The notes: generated by a model from the sequence alone, not told the origin. A stretch of DNA of 64,000 nucleotides from Ananas comosus (GCF_001540865.1 NC_033625.1:6904023-6968022), one strand, 5' to 3'; counted from the first letter of the stretch, positions 37,580 to 50,462 are shown. Numbers and translations: made by a program.

Positions 37580-38380
37580 TGAGGATTGCGGAGAGTGTAG
37601 CCATTAGTGTTTCACAAATAAAAATTAAATTCAATTAAAATTTATTTTAAAATTTGAATTCAAATACATTCAAAATTCTAATTATAATTAGTTCAAAATT
37701 ATAATTTTTAAATAATTCAGGATTTAAATTAAATTTTTTAATTTTTATATCTGTGAGACTAAATAAAAAACTTGCAAATTTTAGGTGCAAAAATTGGCGT
37801 GCCCATGCCCTTACCAGCCGCATCCGCCCACCCACCCGCGCCACTCACGCGGTGCCCGCACGCCGGGGGCCTCGCCGCCCGCCCCACTCGCACCGATCGC
37901 AGAGAGACCTGACGTACCCGCTTACAATACCGATAAAATTTTCAATTTAAATTTAATTTTTTTTGTATACAGCCCACAACACTCGGGCTCACATCCACAC
38001 CGACTCGCGCCCACGCCCACTCCTGCGCGGCCGCGTAAAATATAGTAGAATTAAGTACCTAGCATAATATTAACAATGAAAGTTATATAAGCCATTAAGA
38101 ACTAAATATGAACCATATCTACTAATTACACCACTACAAATAAAAAGATAGAAAAGGGCAAAAAAAAAAAAAAAAAAAAAAAAAAAGAGAGAGGAGAGAG
38201 AGAGGATGGGTGCCACAGAAAAAAAAAAAAAAGTAAAAAAAAAAAAAAACCGCTCCACGTGGGCTCTCCGCGCCGGCTCGCGTCCGTGCTGGCTCGCGCC
38301 CGCGCCTGCCTGCGCCCGCTTGCGCCTGCGCCCACGCCCACGCCCGCGCCCACCCACGCGTAGACTAATTTGCTGAAAGT
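37580..38380. repeat. Modular AT/GC repeat, first block
   Basis: Alternates A/T-only words (AATTTAAATTTAATTT) with GC-rich words such as CGCGCCGGCTCGCGTCC. It includes TTGTATACAGCCCACAACAC, which recurs as variants in 50690-51640. The 38150-38370 part (poly-A, GA run, GGGTGCCACAG, poly-A, then GC-rich) matches 51680-51850. Long Arg/Pro-rich frames here are compositional. Confidence 0.7.
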
Positions 38381-38384
38381 GCAT

Positions 38385-41300
38385 AATAAAGAACCCTAGG
38401 CAGGAGACTTAGGAAAAAAAAAATAGAAGACCAAGAAGAACCATAGACAAAAGTTAGATATTGTTTTTTGTAATATAGAGCAATTTTAAAACTGAACATC
38501 ATTATACAAATACTAAAAAATAGTATTTAATATGACCTTTTTTTGCTGCTTTTCATTTTATAGGAAATTCAACAGCAAAATTATAAGGAATAAATCTAAA
38601 AAAAGCCTTCTTCCTAAGATAGATATCATTTTTTTTTTTGGTTGGCCACAACATATCGAAAAGTGCGGGACAAAATCTTACCTAAAATCTATTTTATGTG
38701 TTCGAATAACGATATCAATGCATAAATTTGTTCTTTATTAGGAAAAATAATATCTAACTTAGATAGTCTTTGACAGTATTAAAGAGAAATCATACATATT
38801 TTTAGACAAAACTTTTAATGTATTCTATCATAACATAAATGGGATACATATGTATGAAAAGCATATATGTTGGGCATAACGCAAACAATAACAAAGAAAG
38901 AAACCAAATTACTTAGTAGAAACACTACATTGCCAATTTTTTTAAAAAATTTATATTACGATATTTTTAAGATCGAACTCTCACCCGGGATAAATTAAAA
39001 AAAGATTAATAATATCTTATAATCCGATTCACATTTCTGGTCTTTTACATATAGAATTTGTACATATCTAACATTTTTCTCTAGAAGGGTAAAAATTACA
39101 TATAGGATTTTTACATATCTAAAATTTCAAGAAGATTACTAACCTTTTGTAATAATTGTTTTTTTTTAAATACATTATTATTGCTGTCAGATGATGCTCC
39201 GATGTAAAATAGAATCTAGAGAGAACTAATGTATATTTTACTCTAAGAAGGCTAAAAATTACAAATAGATACAACACTTCCTTATCAATAGCATCAAATA
39301 TTTCGCACTATCACTTTTTTCATTTATTTCCACCCTCAGATAATGTTATTCAAGCAATCACCTACTAAGTTCTAGGTGTCCACCATCATTCCAACCACAC
39401 ATTTTTTCGTACAAAGGGAAAAAATTTAGTGCCTAGTCGACGACGTTGTTCCTCTGATAAAAAGTCCAAATCTTGTTACCTTTTAATCTGAAAGGCCCTT
39501 TTTTAGACAAATATGATTCTACCATATACTCCATCACAATAGAGAAATACGCACATAAATTACACTATTTATGCTCTCAAAAAAAATAGCAAAAAGAGTT
39601 CACATACCTTCTAAAACAGATGCAGCACAAATCCTTAAAGGTTCTAAAGGTTGAGCTGGAAAATAAAAAATATATAGATATAATTAAAAAAAGGCCCCTC
39701 TGCAAGCACAGAAATTAAACTATTTATGCTCTTAAAAAATAAATAGCAAGAAGAGTTCACATACCTTCTAAAACAGATGCAGCACAAACCCTTCAAAGTT
39801 CTAAAGATTGAGCTGAAAAATTAAAAAAAAATATATAGATATAATTAAAAAAAGGCCCCTCTGCAAATTAAATAGTCAATAACGGTATTGATTTGTAAGA
39901 TAACTAATTGTACCCACCAAAGGTGAAATCCAATGTTTTCAATAGAAAAAATACCTGACGTTTGTTTGTAAACAACTCAAGTCTTGTTGATATCAGAAGC
40001 TTAAGTATCGGGGGAACGACAGCTGAGCTACAAATATCAAAGCTAAATAAATTAATAATTGGGTCAGATTTTAATTTTGATAAATAAAAGGGCCATATAT
40101 GAAGAATTGAACATAAACAGGAAATCATATAAATTTTTTTTAGAAAAATAAAGAGGAGAATTGCACGTACATTAAAAAACAGGCGCAGCATTAACCCTCT
40201 AAGCCACCAAAGTCTTAGCTAGAAAACAAAAATATATATATAATTTAGAAAAACTTCACATCAATGTACCATCTAATTCTCCTATCGTTGAGTAACAACA
40301 TCTAACAAAACTCTCGGCAGAAGTACTGAGCTCTGCCTTGATTCTCTATCAAGTTTTAAACTGCTGCAATTTTCATGCCACAAAAGCAAAAATTCACCAC
40401 AGCAAATAACTAAAAATAGAATAAAAAAGAAATATTGGACTCAGATTAAATCTTCTACCAAGCTTCAGATTAAACGCCTACCAAGCTTGAAACCGCTCCA
40501 ATTTCGAAACCACAAAAAACACACAAAAGACAAAATAGTTAGTAAACTTAATTGTTTCAAACCTTCGTCATACCATAAAACAAATGGTCAGCGGCGGCAT
40601 CTTATCGCAACAAAAATTAGGCCACCCCAAACAAACAAATAAAACAGGAAAAAAGCATTTGATCAAAAACAGCAAATAACTAAAAAGGCAATAAGAAAAA
40701 AATTGGGGGCTCAGATTTAATCATATACCAAGTTTGAAGCTGCTCCAATTTCGGCATCGCAAAGAATACAGGAAAAACAAAATAGCTAGTACCGCAAATG
40801 CCAAAACAAATGATCAATGGAAGCATCCTATGACAACGGGGAAAAAATCATCATACTCCAAACAAACAAATAAAACATCAAAAAAATCATTTAATTTAAA
40901 GCAAAAAAATAATTACGCTCTAAATTATTACTGCAAACAACCAATCAAAAAGGGCAAATAACTAAAAAGACAATAAGCAAAAATATACTCGGCGCAGATT
41001 TAATCACCTACAAAGCTTCAAATAGCTCCAATTTGGGCATCACAAAGAATACAGCAAAAACAAAATCGCCAATAACCGCAAATGTTTCAAACCTTCGCCA
41101 TAAATAAATTGTACCAGCCGGTTGGCCATCAACGGGAGTTTCCTACTGCAGAAGTAGCAGAATCATCACAGCCCAAACAAAGAAAGAAAACATGAAAAAA
41201 AGTATCTATAGCAAGCTTTGAACGATGAATCCTGAACAGATTTCGAGGCATTTCCGCATTCGAAAGGGAGTTGTTTACCTACTCCCTTCATTTGTCTGAT

Positions 41301-42860
41301 CACCAAAACCTCTCATTGCCATAAACTCAAAAGCAAGAGAAGCAAAAACTATGGCAATGCCAACATAATAACCAAAACCAGTCATAGTAAATCGAATTCA
41401 GCATTAATTGCATTGGAGGAAAGGCACAAGAAATAAGAATAAGAGGTAGAAGCAGCCGCACCAGTTGTTTGGAGAAACCTGTAAGGTAATAAAGACAAAA
41501 TGAACCCAAGAAACACACTATGTACCTTATGAATTGTGAACCCGGAGCAGATTTGCAAAACTCTCTGATTTGCAAAACTCTTTGCATTTCTACACCAAAT
41601 AGGTAGGTAACATAAATCACATCAAACAGTTCTTGCATGCAGGAAACCATCGAACCTTTCTACAAATTAAAAAACGGTAACTTGATAATGCCTATCAAAA
41701 ATTACCCAGCAGTAGTATTTTGCGCAAATAATAGAACAAACCCAAATGAAAAAAGCCTGATCCTAAAAAAAAAACCACCATTCTGTAATCACAAGCAGGG
41801 GAAATAGAATTAATCCCAAAAAAGTTTCAAATCAGACCCTCACTTCTAGAAAAAGAAAGCAGCAACAAATTCCTCGCATGCTGCAAGCAATTTGTTGCAT
41901 CCTGGTACTAGACAGATACAGTAAAAGCACGATTCGCTGCTCAATTCACTGAAGGCATTATTAATCAGCAATTCCGACCTATCTTAATCTAGCATAGCTT
42001 TACAACAGCAAAGCAAAATTCAGAAATGAAAAAGTTTAATAAAGTAAACGATAAGAACCATAGACAAAAGATAAAAGTAAATCACTAAGCTGGGTCTATT
42101 AAGTATAGAAATGCATTCAATCCACCTGAATAGAGCCAAACATATATATTGCAACAAAATAATAAAGAGAATATGCCCGAAATTAGAAGAAGTTATCAAA
42201 AAAAGGAGGAAATAATCCGCCGAAGAATTCATTGTACACATTGGCTGCCAAACGGCAGTCCAATTTGCAAACAAATCGTAAGTCATAAGTCACGATTGGA
42301 TCTACATTCGAAAATGGGAGAGAGAGTTTTTTTGTGATCTAGGTACACAGTCTGATGTTCATCATTTGATTTAAAATATCACATGTTATGTAATACTTAT
42401 TAATTAGTATTACAGAATCAGACTGAAGCTCCCACAAAGAAGACAATGTAAGTTTGTGTGGTTTTGGACCATATCATGACTTGCTTTTTATTTTTTTAGC
42501 CTAACAAAAAAAATGCATCAAGAAAGTTTGAGATCAATTATTCACAGATCCTCATCAAATGGATAATGAATAACTCAATTTGTTTCTGCTGCTGACAGAA
42601 TCCAAAAAGTCTCCCTCCCTTCTTTTGCATCTTAGCAGCAAAGAGAGAGTACAGCAGAAGAATAGCATGGCCTGTAGAGAGAGCAGAGAAGCTTAGCTCT
42701 CGACCATCTCTCAGACGCAGCAGCAGCAGGACCGGAACTGGCTGCAGCGCTAGATACTCACGCAGCAGCAGCAGCCCGACACCGCCGCAGTAGTCGCCTT
42801 CGTCGAATATGTTGCAGCAGGCAAATCTTATGTAATTACCGACGACTTATGCGAAAAGAC
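38385..42860. repeat. Region of diverged local repeats, no intact gene
   Basis: A 50-bp phrase bounded by splice-like signals on the minus strand (TTCTAAAACAGATGCAGCAC) occurs at about 39610 and 39755 and, decayed, at 40165. A module with AAGCTT and GCTCCAATTTCG, then AAAACAAAATAG, recurs at about 40440, 40710 and 40990. CATAGAAATGCATCCAATCC-type text at 42100-42290 returns at 45185 and in part at 46965. These look like duplicated intron and exon scraps of a lost gene. Confidence 0.5.
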
Positions 42861-43140
42861 CGTCAAGAGAGACCTTGCAGCAAGTGGCGGCCACAACTCG
42901 ACATGCAATCTGGTCCAATTTAGGATTTAGGGTTTAGTTATGCCCAAAAACTTTCCAAGTACCGTCGAAAAGCCAAACACATGCAGCAGTAACCAATGGG
43001 GTAAAAAAACGTTCATTTTTTCTATAATATAAATAAACGATAAGCTCAGATAATTTTGTCTAAAGAAACAGCCATCATCTTTCTGCCCCTCGCAAAAAAA
43101 AAAAGAAGAGAAAATAATACACCACCGAATTGTTTNTGTA

Positions 43141-43279
43141 CTTTGCTCTGATATCAGGATAGAACTTTCTTGATTTACTTCCTATCGACTTGTTGCTTGT
43201 AGACGCCTTATATACTGCAGGTGTATGGCGGGTCTGTGCACGTACCGGATATGCTTCCGCTGGTACCCGGGCGTGACAA
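43141..43279 (-). mobile_element. LTR-retrotransposon fragment (LTR plus primer-binding site)
   Basis: On the minus strand it begins TGTCACGCCCGGGTACCAGC, has a TATATAAGG box and ends in TGATATCAGAGCAAAG. That end resembles the tRNA-Met primer-binding site (TGGTATCAGAGC). No internal region or second LTR is present. Confidence 0.55.
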
Positions 43280-43463
43280 AAAGACTGTCAAGATAGACCT
43301 CGCAGCAAGTGGCGGCCACAACTCGACATGCAATCTGGTCCGATTTAGGATTTAGGGTTTAGTTATGCCCAAAAACTTTCCAAGTACCGTCAAAAAGCCA
43401 AACACATGCAACAGTAACCAATAGGGTAAAAAAAACTTTCATTTTTTTTATAATATAAATAAA

Positions 43464-44108
43464 GGCTAAATTACAGAAAACCCCCCTGTAATAACCCGCT
43501 TTTTCACTTTCCCCCCTGACATTTAAAAACCTACACTTTGCCCCCTTGTAAAATGAAAAATGTGCACTTCACCCCTACCGTTAGGGTTCCGTTAGGGGTT
43601 CTGTTAAAAAATATTTTTTTATACCGAAAATACCCCTCTGCCTCTTCTCTGATGCTTCGCTCCCTCCGGCTCGCCGCTTCGCCGCCTCGCCGCCTCGCCG
43701 TCCTCCACTGCTTCGCCCTCGCCCACAACTGCTTCGTCCTCCTCCGCCGCCTCGCCTTCGCCCTCGTTGTCCCTGCCTACCTCTCCATCAACACCCATCT
43801 TAGTATCTTCCCTACTGTCACCGAAATCGATGGGCGACGACGGTGTAGGAGGAGAAGGGGAGCAGGTGGAGAAGAAATTGGAGAGGAATCGTGGCCGATG
43901 GAATTGGAAATAGCGGCGGATCGAAGGGGCGGCTGAGGAAGCTCAGGAAGAAGACAACAATGGCGAGGGGCAAAATTGTCATTTTACACACCGTAACCCC
44001 CCTGTGAACATTTTTCATTTTACAAGGGGGCAAAGTGTAGGTTTTTAAATGTCAGGGGGGGAAAGTGAAAAAGCGGGTTATTACAGGGGGTTTTTCTGTA
44101 ATTTAGCC
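43464..44108. mobile_element. Mutator-type MITE, family C, 645 bp, with GC-rich interior
   Basis: Ends GGCTAAATTACAGAAAACCC and its complement; the terminal repeat exceeds 100 bp. It is flanked by the 9-bp duplication ATAAATAAA (43455-43463 and 44109-44117). The tandem sister copy at about 43028-43050 shows the uninterrupted site. The interior (about 43640-43970) is GC-rich and C/T-biased, unlike the ends, and may be captured host sequence; no family is recognised in it. Confidence 0.88.
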
Positions 44109-44210
44109 ATAAATAAACGATAAGCTCAGATAATTTCGTCTAAAGAAGCAGCCATCATCTTTCTGCCCTTCACAAAAAAAAAAAAAAGAGAAAATAATAT
44201 ACCACCGAAT

Positions 44211-45921
44211 TGTTTGTATGCAATGGTTGCCCAACGGCCATCCATTTTGTAATGCACCAACGAATTGCTTGCATCCAATAGTTGCCGAAGGGCCATCCAA
44301 TCTGCAATGTCATTCTAGCACCCGATCATCCTATTTCGAAAACTAAAAATGCGAGGAGGAAAAGGAAGCCATCCATTTGAAGGATGCCATATTTTTTTTT
44401 CATCACTGCTTATCATATAAAACCGAAAAAATTACAGGCAAACCAGCTAGGAAATTATAAATTTAAGAAGTGTCTAAGTACACAATACATGCATCATCGA
44501 TTTTGCAAGGATCCGACAGCGAATGTAATGAAGGCCAAAAAAAATTTGCCAAGTTCATTTTCGAAGATTGCTAAATGGATGCTATTATTTAGCTCTAATT
44601 TTATACTCCAACTCCTTGCTGGCAGAAAAGGATAAGAATGATAGCCGATCAAATTTGAATTGATCTAGCAATATTAATCTTAAATTCCGACCTATCTTAA
44701 TATAGCATAGTTTTTCAACAGATAAGCAAAATTTCGAAATAAGAAGACCTTAGACAGGACAATTAGGAAAAAACAATGGAAAACCGAGAAGAACCATGGA
44801 CAAAAAATGGAGTAAATCACTAAGCTGGGTGTATTAAGCATCTATGTTCGAAGACTGCTCAATGAATATAACAAAGGTGAAAAAAATTTCCCAAGTTAAG
44901 AACTAATCAGAGCTACACTTTGAGTCTCGCGAATCCAACCAAGAGAAAAACTTACACAATACATGCATCATCAATTTTGCAAGGATCCGACAATGAATGT
45001 AACGAAGGACAATAAAATTTCCAGACTTCATTTTCAAAGACCACTATTTATGCTTCGTTTTCTGTAGTAATTAACGTGATATTTACTTTCTAAGACCTTA
45101 CATAGGAGGCTTAGGGGAAAACAATGGAAAACTGCAAAGAACCATAGACAACAAATGGAGTCAATCAATAAGATGGGTGTATTAAGCATAGAAATGCATC
45201 CAATCCACCTAAACAGAGCCAAACATACATATAGCAACAAAACAATAAAGAGAATATGCCGAGGAATTCTTTGTACACATTGCATGCCAAAGAGCGGCCC
45301 AATTTGCAAACAAATCGTAATACAAAAATTTAAGTTTGTTTTTAATTTTTTTGGAAAATTACAGAAAAACCAGTTGGGAAATTAGAAATTTAAGAAGTGT
45401 CTATATATACAGTACACAATTTTGCAAGGATCCGACAATGAAAGTAACGAAGGCCAATAAAATTTCCCAAGTTAATTTTCAAAGGCTGCTAAATGGATGC
45501 TTCAATTACATACAAATGTAATTTTTAAGATGTCGTACAGAATTCATGAACAATGAACAAAATTCACAAAAATAACCATAATAAAATTGCTGCTCAATCT
45601 ACCAAAGACATTGTTAACCTTCAATTCCGACGTATCTTAATCTAGCATAGCTTTACAACAGATAAGCAAAATTCACAAATGAGAAAGTTTAATAAAATAA
45701 ACAATAAGTTCGGATAATTTTTCCTATAAAAGCATGCACTATATCATGCCACAATATGCAGCGAAGAAGTTTAAGCCCAAAAAATTGGCGAAAAAAAAAC
45801 TATCACTCTTTGTAATGAAAAACACACGCAGCCACCATATTTTTTTTATAATATAAATAAACGATAAGCTCAGTTAATTTTGTCTAAAGAAGCAGCCACC
45901 ATCTTCCCCCCCCCTCACACC
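44211..45921. repeat. Diverged local repeats, no intact gene
   Basis: TGCATCATCRATTTTGCAAGGATCCGACA-type text recurs at about 44485, 44960 and 45420, with TTTGCAAACAAATCGTAA at 45302 as at 42266 and 47061. The order suggests repeated partial duplication of one ancestral segment. Confidence 0.5.
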
Positions 45922-45926
45922 ACCGA

Positions 45927-46703
45927 TGTGAGACCCCAGATAGTCCTATATATGAGATATAATAGGGCTAAACTCTTAACCCGGCTTAAGCATTTTGGGT
46001 GGTGGCAAGGCCCAAGAGGTTAAGAGAGTTAAGCGTGCTAGGACGGGAGTAGTCCTAGGATGGGTGACCCCCTGGAAAGTCGGGGCGTCACACGGAAGTG
46101 TGAGATGAGTCTCGGCTGAGCTAGGGTCTGGATGACGGGCTAGCGAGATGAGTCTCTCATCGCCTGGTATTTGTGAGTCTGAGCCTGACGAGGACGTCAG
46201 GGCTTAAAGGAGGGGAGATTGTGAGACCCCAGATAGTCCTATATATGAGATATAATAGGGCTAAACTCTTAACCCGGCTTAAGCATTTTGGGTGGTGGCA
46301 AGGCCCAAGAGGTTAAGAGAGTTAAGCGTGTTAGGATGGGAGTAGTTCTAGGATGGGTGACCCCCTGGGAAGCTGGGGCGTCACAGACGGTATCAGAGCC
46401 AATTACCAGCCGGAAGTGTGAGATGAGTCTCGGCTGAGCTAGGGTCTGGATGACGGGCTAGCGAGATGAGTCTCTCATCGCCTGGTATTTGTGAGTCTGA
46501 GCCTGACGAGGACGTCAGGGCTTAAAGGAGGGGAGATTGTGAGACCCCAGATAGTCCTATATATGAGATATAATAGGGCTAAACTCTTAACCCGGCTTAA
46601 GCATTTTGGATGGTGGCAATGCCCAAGAGGTTAAGAGAGTTAAGCGTGCTAGGACGGGAGTAGTCCTAGGATGGGTGACCCCCTGGGAAGTTGGGGCGTC
46701 ACA
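45927..46703 (+). mobile_element. Cassandra-type TRIM with three LTRs carrying 5S rRNA-like sequence
   Basis: Three LTRs of exactly 166 bp each (45927-46092, 46220-46385, 46538-46703), starting TGTGAGACCCC and ending GGGGCGTCACA, alternate with two internal regions. The second internal region has the tRNA-Met primer-binding site (GGTATCAGAGCC, just after 46385) and both end in a purine tract. Each LTR has the 5S rRNA promoter-like block (GTTAAGCGTGCTAGGACG, GGATGGGTGACC), the hallmark of Cassandra. A 5-bp duplication ACCGA flanks the whole unit (45922-45926 and 46704-46708). The first internal region lacks 25 bp including the primer-binding site. No coding capacity. Confidence 0.93.
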
Positions 46704-46708
46704 ACCGA

Positions 46709-47600
46709 ATTGTTTGTACGCAATGGTTGCCCAACGGCCATCAAATTTGCAATGCACCAACGAATTGCTTGCATGCAATAGTTGCTGAAGGACCATTCAA
46801 TTTGCAAAGTCATCCCAGCACTCGATCATCGTTTTTGGAAAACTAAAAATGTGAGGAGGAAAAGGAAGCCATCCATTTGAAGGAAGTAATTTTTTTTTTT
46901 CACTGCTTATCGTATAAAACAGGAGCAAAAATCGTAAGCTTATATACAACATAAAATCGAATCTACCTGAACTGAGCCAAACATACATATAGCAACAAAA
47001 CAATAAAAGAGAATACGCCGAGGAATTCTTTGTACACATTGGCTGCCAAAGAGCGGCCCAATTTGCAAACAAATCGTAACACTAAAATTTAAGTTTGTTT
47101 TTATTTTTTTTGGAAAACTACAGGAAAACCAATTGAGAAATCAGAAATTTAAGAAGTGTCTAAGCACACAGTACATGATTTTGTAAGCATCCGACAATGA
47201 AAATAACGAAGGCCAATAAAATTTCCCAAGTTAATTTCAAAGGCTGCTAAATAGATGCTTCGATTACATACAAATGTAATTTTTAAGATGTCGTACAAAA
47301 TTCACAAATACCTAACAAAATTCACAAAAATATCCATAACCGATAGTCACAACCAAAGGGCAATTAATAGGGAAAGGAACAAATAATAATAACAAAATAG
47401 TAAGAAACTACACATACCTTTGAAAAGAAATGTAGTGTATTTTTCTCAAGTAAGCAAGCCAGCCTACGACGAAGAACGCTATAAAACTGAAAGGAACTGT
47501 AAACAAAAGGAAAAAAATATTAAACATCATCTGCAAATTCCCAAATAGAAATAAATAACTTCAAGTATCATAAATTAAGCATATAAAGTAATACAATCAC
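46709..47600. repeat. Further copies of the local repeats
   Basis: Continues the duplicated text of 44211-45921 (GAATTGCTTGCATGCAATAG, AGAGCGGCCCAATTTGCAAA). A possible exon on the minus strand (about 47420-47495, before GTATGTG) matches nothing I know. Confidence 0.45.
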
Positions 47601-47960
47601 CGCCGCCTGCATGAAAGAGTACACAATCACCGGCCCGACCAACCGGAACCCGGCCCCTCCTCACCAAGTCCTTGCTTATTGCTTCCGATTTCGGAGTCGT
47701 AAAGGGGATACTTCTTGGGTGCTTGAATTTGCTAACCATAGGCTTGTGATTTACATGGCCCCATATGTAGCCACTGAATGATCCAAATTCCCTAGCAACC
47801 TATGTAAGGAAATAATTTGGTGAAAAAAAAAAAATATAGAAAAGCTACATTCTAATGTGTATTTGCACATGTAAGTAGAATACTTGCATTTTGAATGCAC
47901 TTTGCATTGTCCACAATGCATCTCCAGTTCTCCACACGACCACCCTTACGGAAACGAAGA
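47601..47960 (-). pseudogene. DNA-3-methyladenine glycosylase I (TAG family) gene fragment
   Basis: The family removes 3-methyladenine from DNA in base-excision repair. A 199-bp exon (47799-47601) reads VAREFGSFSGYIWGHVNHKP, then KHPRSIPFTTPKSEAISKDL and VRRG, after which the frame breaks. In the next frame it continues FRLVGPVIVYSFMQAA. Removing 4 bp (a GGCC/CCGG insertion after VRRG) gives 195 bp, exactly 65 codons, in phase with both splice sites. The preceding exon lies near 47900-47950 (WRCIVDNAKCIQN) and would need a GC donor (AAT|GCAAGT), possibly a decayed GTAAGT. I found no exons for the N-terminal HhH region or the C-terminal zinc-ligand end. A broken gene or captured fragment is likely. 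Confidence 0.78.
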
Positions 47961-50460
47961 AGATGCTGAAAATGCTGCAGCCAAAAATGCTCCAAGTTCA
48001 AAGATATCCAAACTGGCATATAGTATATAGATCCTTTTATATATACATAACAACAAATAGCCAGGCAGAGGCAAATTTAATTTCACAGGGTATATAGAAC
48101 TTTATATATATATATACACTGAGGAATAACTATGATACAAAATGACAAAGACAACCCTGCACCTGTACATAACAGGAAAAGGACCAAAAGAAGCCAATGT
48201 AAGTCAAGACACATTACATCAATACATCGATATATTTCAAGATATCAACGCAAGAATATAAATCGCAAACTATAACAAAACCCAAAACTTTTCCCAACAA
48301 AATCTGGATAAGAAATAAATAAGGACAATTACAATAGGATAAATCAGATTTTTCAACATAAAACACAGTAACTAATTGCATGCGAACGATTTATACATTT
48401 TCTAGTACTTTACAACATCATGTTTTAATAGGTAGGCTCTGAAATGAAAAATAAAATTTAACAAATAATGAAAATTTCAAGCCCACGAAAACGAACAAAA
48501 ATTAAAGTAAAAAGAGAATAAGAAATATATAAGGCTAAGATTTAACCAGCAATTAACGCTGAAAATGCTCCCATATTTCCACACCTTCACCCTTACAAAA
48601 CTGAACAATAGTAACACTAACTGATGCCAAAACTGTACCCAATAGAAATAGAGAAATCCTATGGCAGCGAAAATTTTAGCAGAAAATAAATACAGACCCT
48701 AGAAAGAGAAAAATAATTAACCTGAGGCAAAGAAACAGAACCCGAAGCAAAGAAAATCTGAGGACTTTCGATGCACAATAGAGAGCAACACCAGGACAAT
48801 CAACCTGAGAACTGACAATTTTCAAACTGAAAATCAGCTTATCCACAAGCCGCAACCTGCAGCATCACCAGAGCAAAACGTCAACACCCACATGCATCAC
48901 CACTAAGAGCAAAAGGTGAAAATTGTTAGATCAATATCCCTCAAAAAAGAGAAACCATAACAATCACAAAACAGAAAGTACGAATCTCAATATTTAAAAT
49001 TTGGATTATTTGCAAANGTGCTAACATTCTCTAGGTCTGTTACTTTTCATTTAAGAGTTGGAGATGTTAAATGTCCACAAATGTAGTTAGCATCAAAAAC
49101 CCTTTCTCTATTAGCATTGTAATCAGTCTCTGGTTGTTTTCCGCATATTGTCTTCTATGTAGTAACTTGATAACAAATTCCTATGCAGAACAAAAATTAG
49201 AGAAAAAAATATACAGGCTCAGATTTGCTACGCAATGAAGGCTAAAAATGGTCCGACTCCAACATGCAGGAAAAGAACGCAGGCGAAAAAATAAGCAGTC
49301 ATCACATATAGTTCTAATTCATATTTAAAGAAACAGCACCGACCAGAGTTCTAATCTATATTTCAAATAAATAGCGCCAACTGGTTACCTACATTATAGG
49401 CCATTCAAAGGTTGCACACTACTCATATTTACCAAGCAATGAAGGCTAAAAATGATCCAACTTCAACACGTAGGAATAAGTTTAGAACAAAAAAAAACAA
49501 TTTTCCAAAAAAAAAAAGGGCAGAAAAATGCAAAAAAAGAATCAAGAGAGTCTCACATGACGGAGTGGAACCTGAGAGCATCCAAGAATAGAAGATTATG
49601 CAGCTCAGAAACTTGCACTGATAAATACCCCAATCCACCATCACAAGAATGGAAGGGAAAACAAAAGCGCCTCTGGACATCTAGCGGCAACAGGGACGGA
49701 GGATGGTAGGGCTCCAACAGCAACAGAAGGGAGAGGTGGCCGCAAGCTCGGGGAGAGGGAGAGGGAGTGAGAGGAAAGCCCGAAACCGCAGTTAGAGAAA
49801 GCCCAAACCGCAGGCGAGGAGCGAGACCCACAACCTCTGCCCAAGTTGAAGAAGAAACCAAACATCTGGAAGAAGAAAAGAGAAACAACATAGTGGGGCA
49901 GCATCAGAGGAGAATGAGAGAGAGTGCAGAAGAAAGGGGACTCCCACCTTGATATAGTGATCAGCATCAGTGAAGAAGGGCCGAAATCAAAGAGGCGAAA
50001 GCGCACTCCCACCTTGATATGGTGATCGCCTCTTCCGAGTGGGTGTCGCCTCAATTGATCTGAATCATTCCTCCCTCATCCTTCGCCTCAAGCTAGATCC
50101 CTCTAGGGTTTCTTCTACCTTCACCTCGAGCTCTTCATCCGATCGGAGCTTAGAAGAGCATTTAGGGTTTGGGTAGTTGTGGAAATTTTGGAAGGAGGAA
50201 GGAGATTTTGGTGCCCTTTTGCCGGGCGGTGGTGAAGAAGGCAAAGATAAAGGGGGCTGACAGGAGAAGAAAAGAGGAATGGTATGAGGAAGAGGACAGA
50301 GGGAAGGAGGACAGAGGGAATTTTGGTTTAAAATTGATGGGCGGGCGGGTGCGAGCTCACGCAGGAGGTTAAAATTGATGGGCGGTTAAATAAAAAAAAT
50401 TTTGGTTTAAAATTTAAATTTAAATTTAAAATTTAAAATTTTATTTTTTGTACTACCTTA
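47961..50460. other. No gene supported; repeats and a leader-like GC-rich stretch
   Basis: GCTCAGATTTGCTACGCAATGAAGG-type text at 49207 and AAGCAATGAAGGCTAAAAATG at 49433 are related repeats. A GC-rich, CTCTAGGGTTTCTTC-containing stretch (50050-50180) resembles a plant 5' leader on the plus strand but no coding exon follows. Frames across 49429-50054 overlap on both strands and look compositional. Confidence 0.45.
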
Positions 50461-50462
50461 TT

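Larger units (their letters stand above)
42861..44210. repeat. Local tandem duplication, later split by two insertions
   Basis: AGCAAGTGGCGGCCACAACT and the next 240 bp occur at about 42880 and again at about 43300. The first copy is continuous to about 43130. The second is interrupted by the 645-bp MITE and resumes at 44109. An LTR fragment lies between the copies. Confidence 0.85.

Noticed and set aside
46010..46090. 5S rRNA gene
   Set aside because: The 5S-like block is only the promoter-containing part and lies inside each LTR of the Cassandra element.
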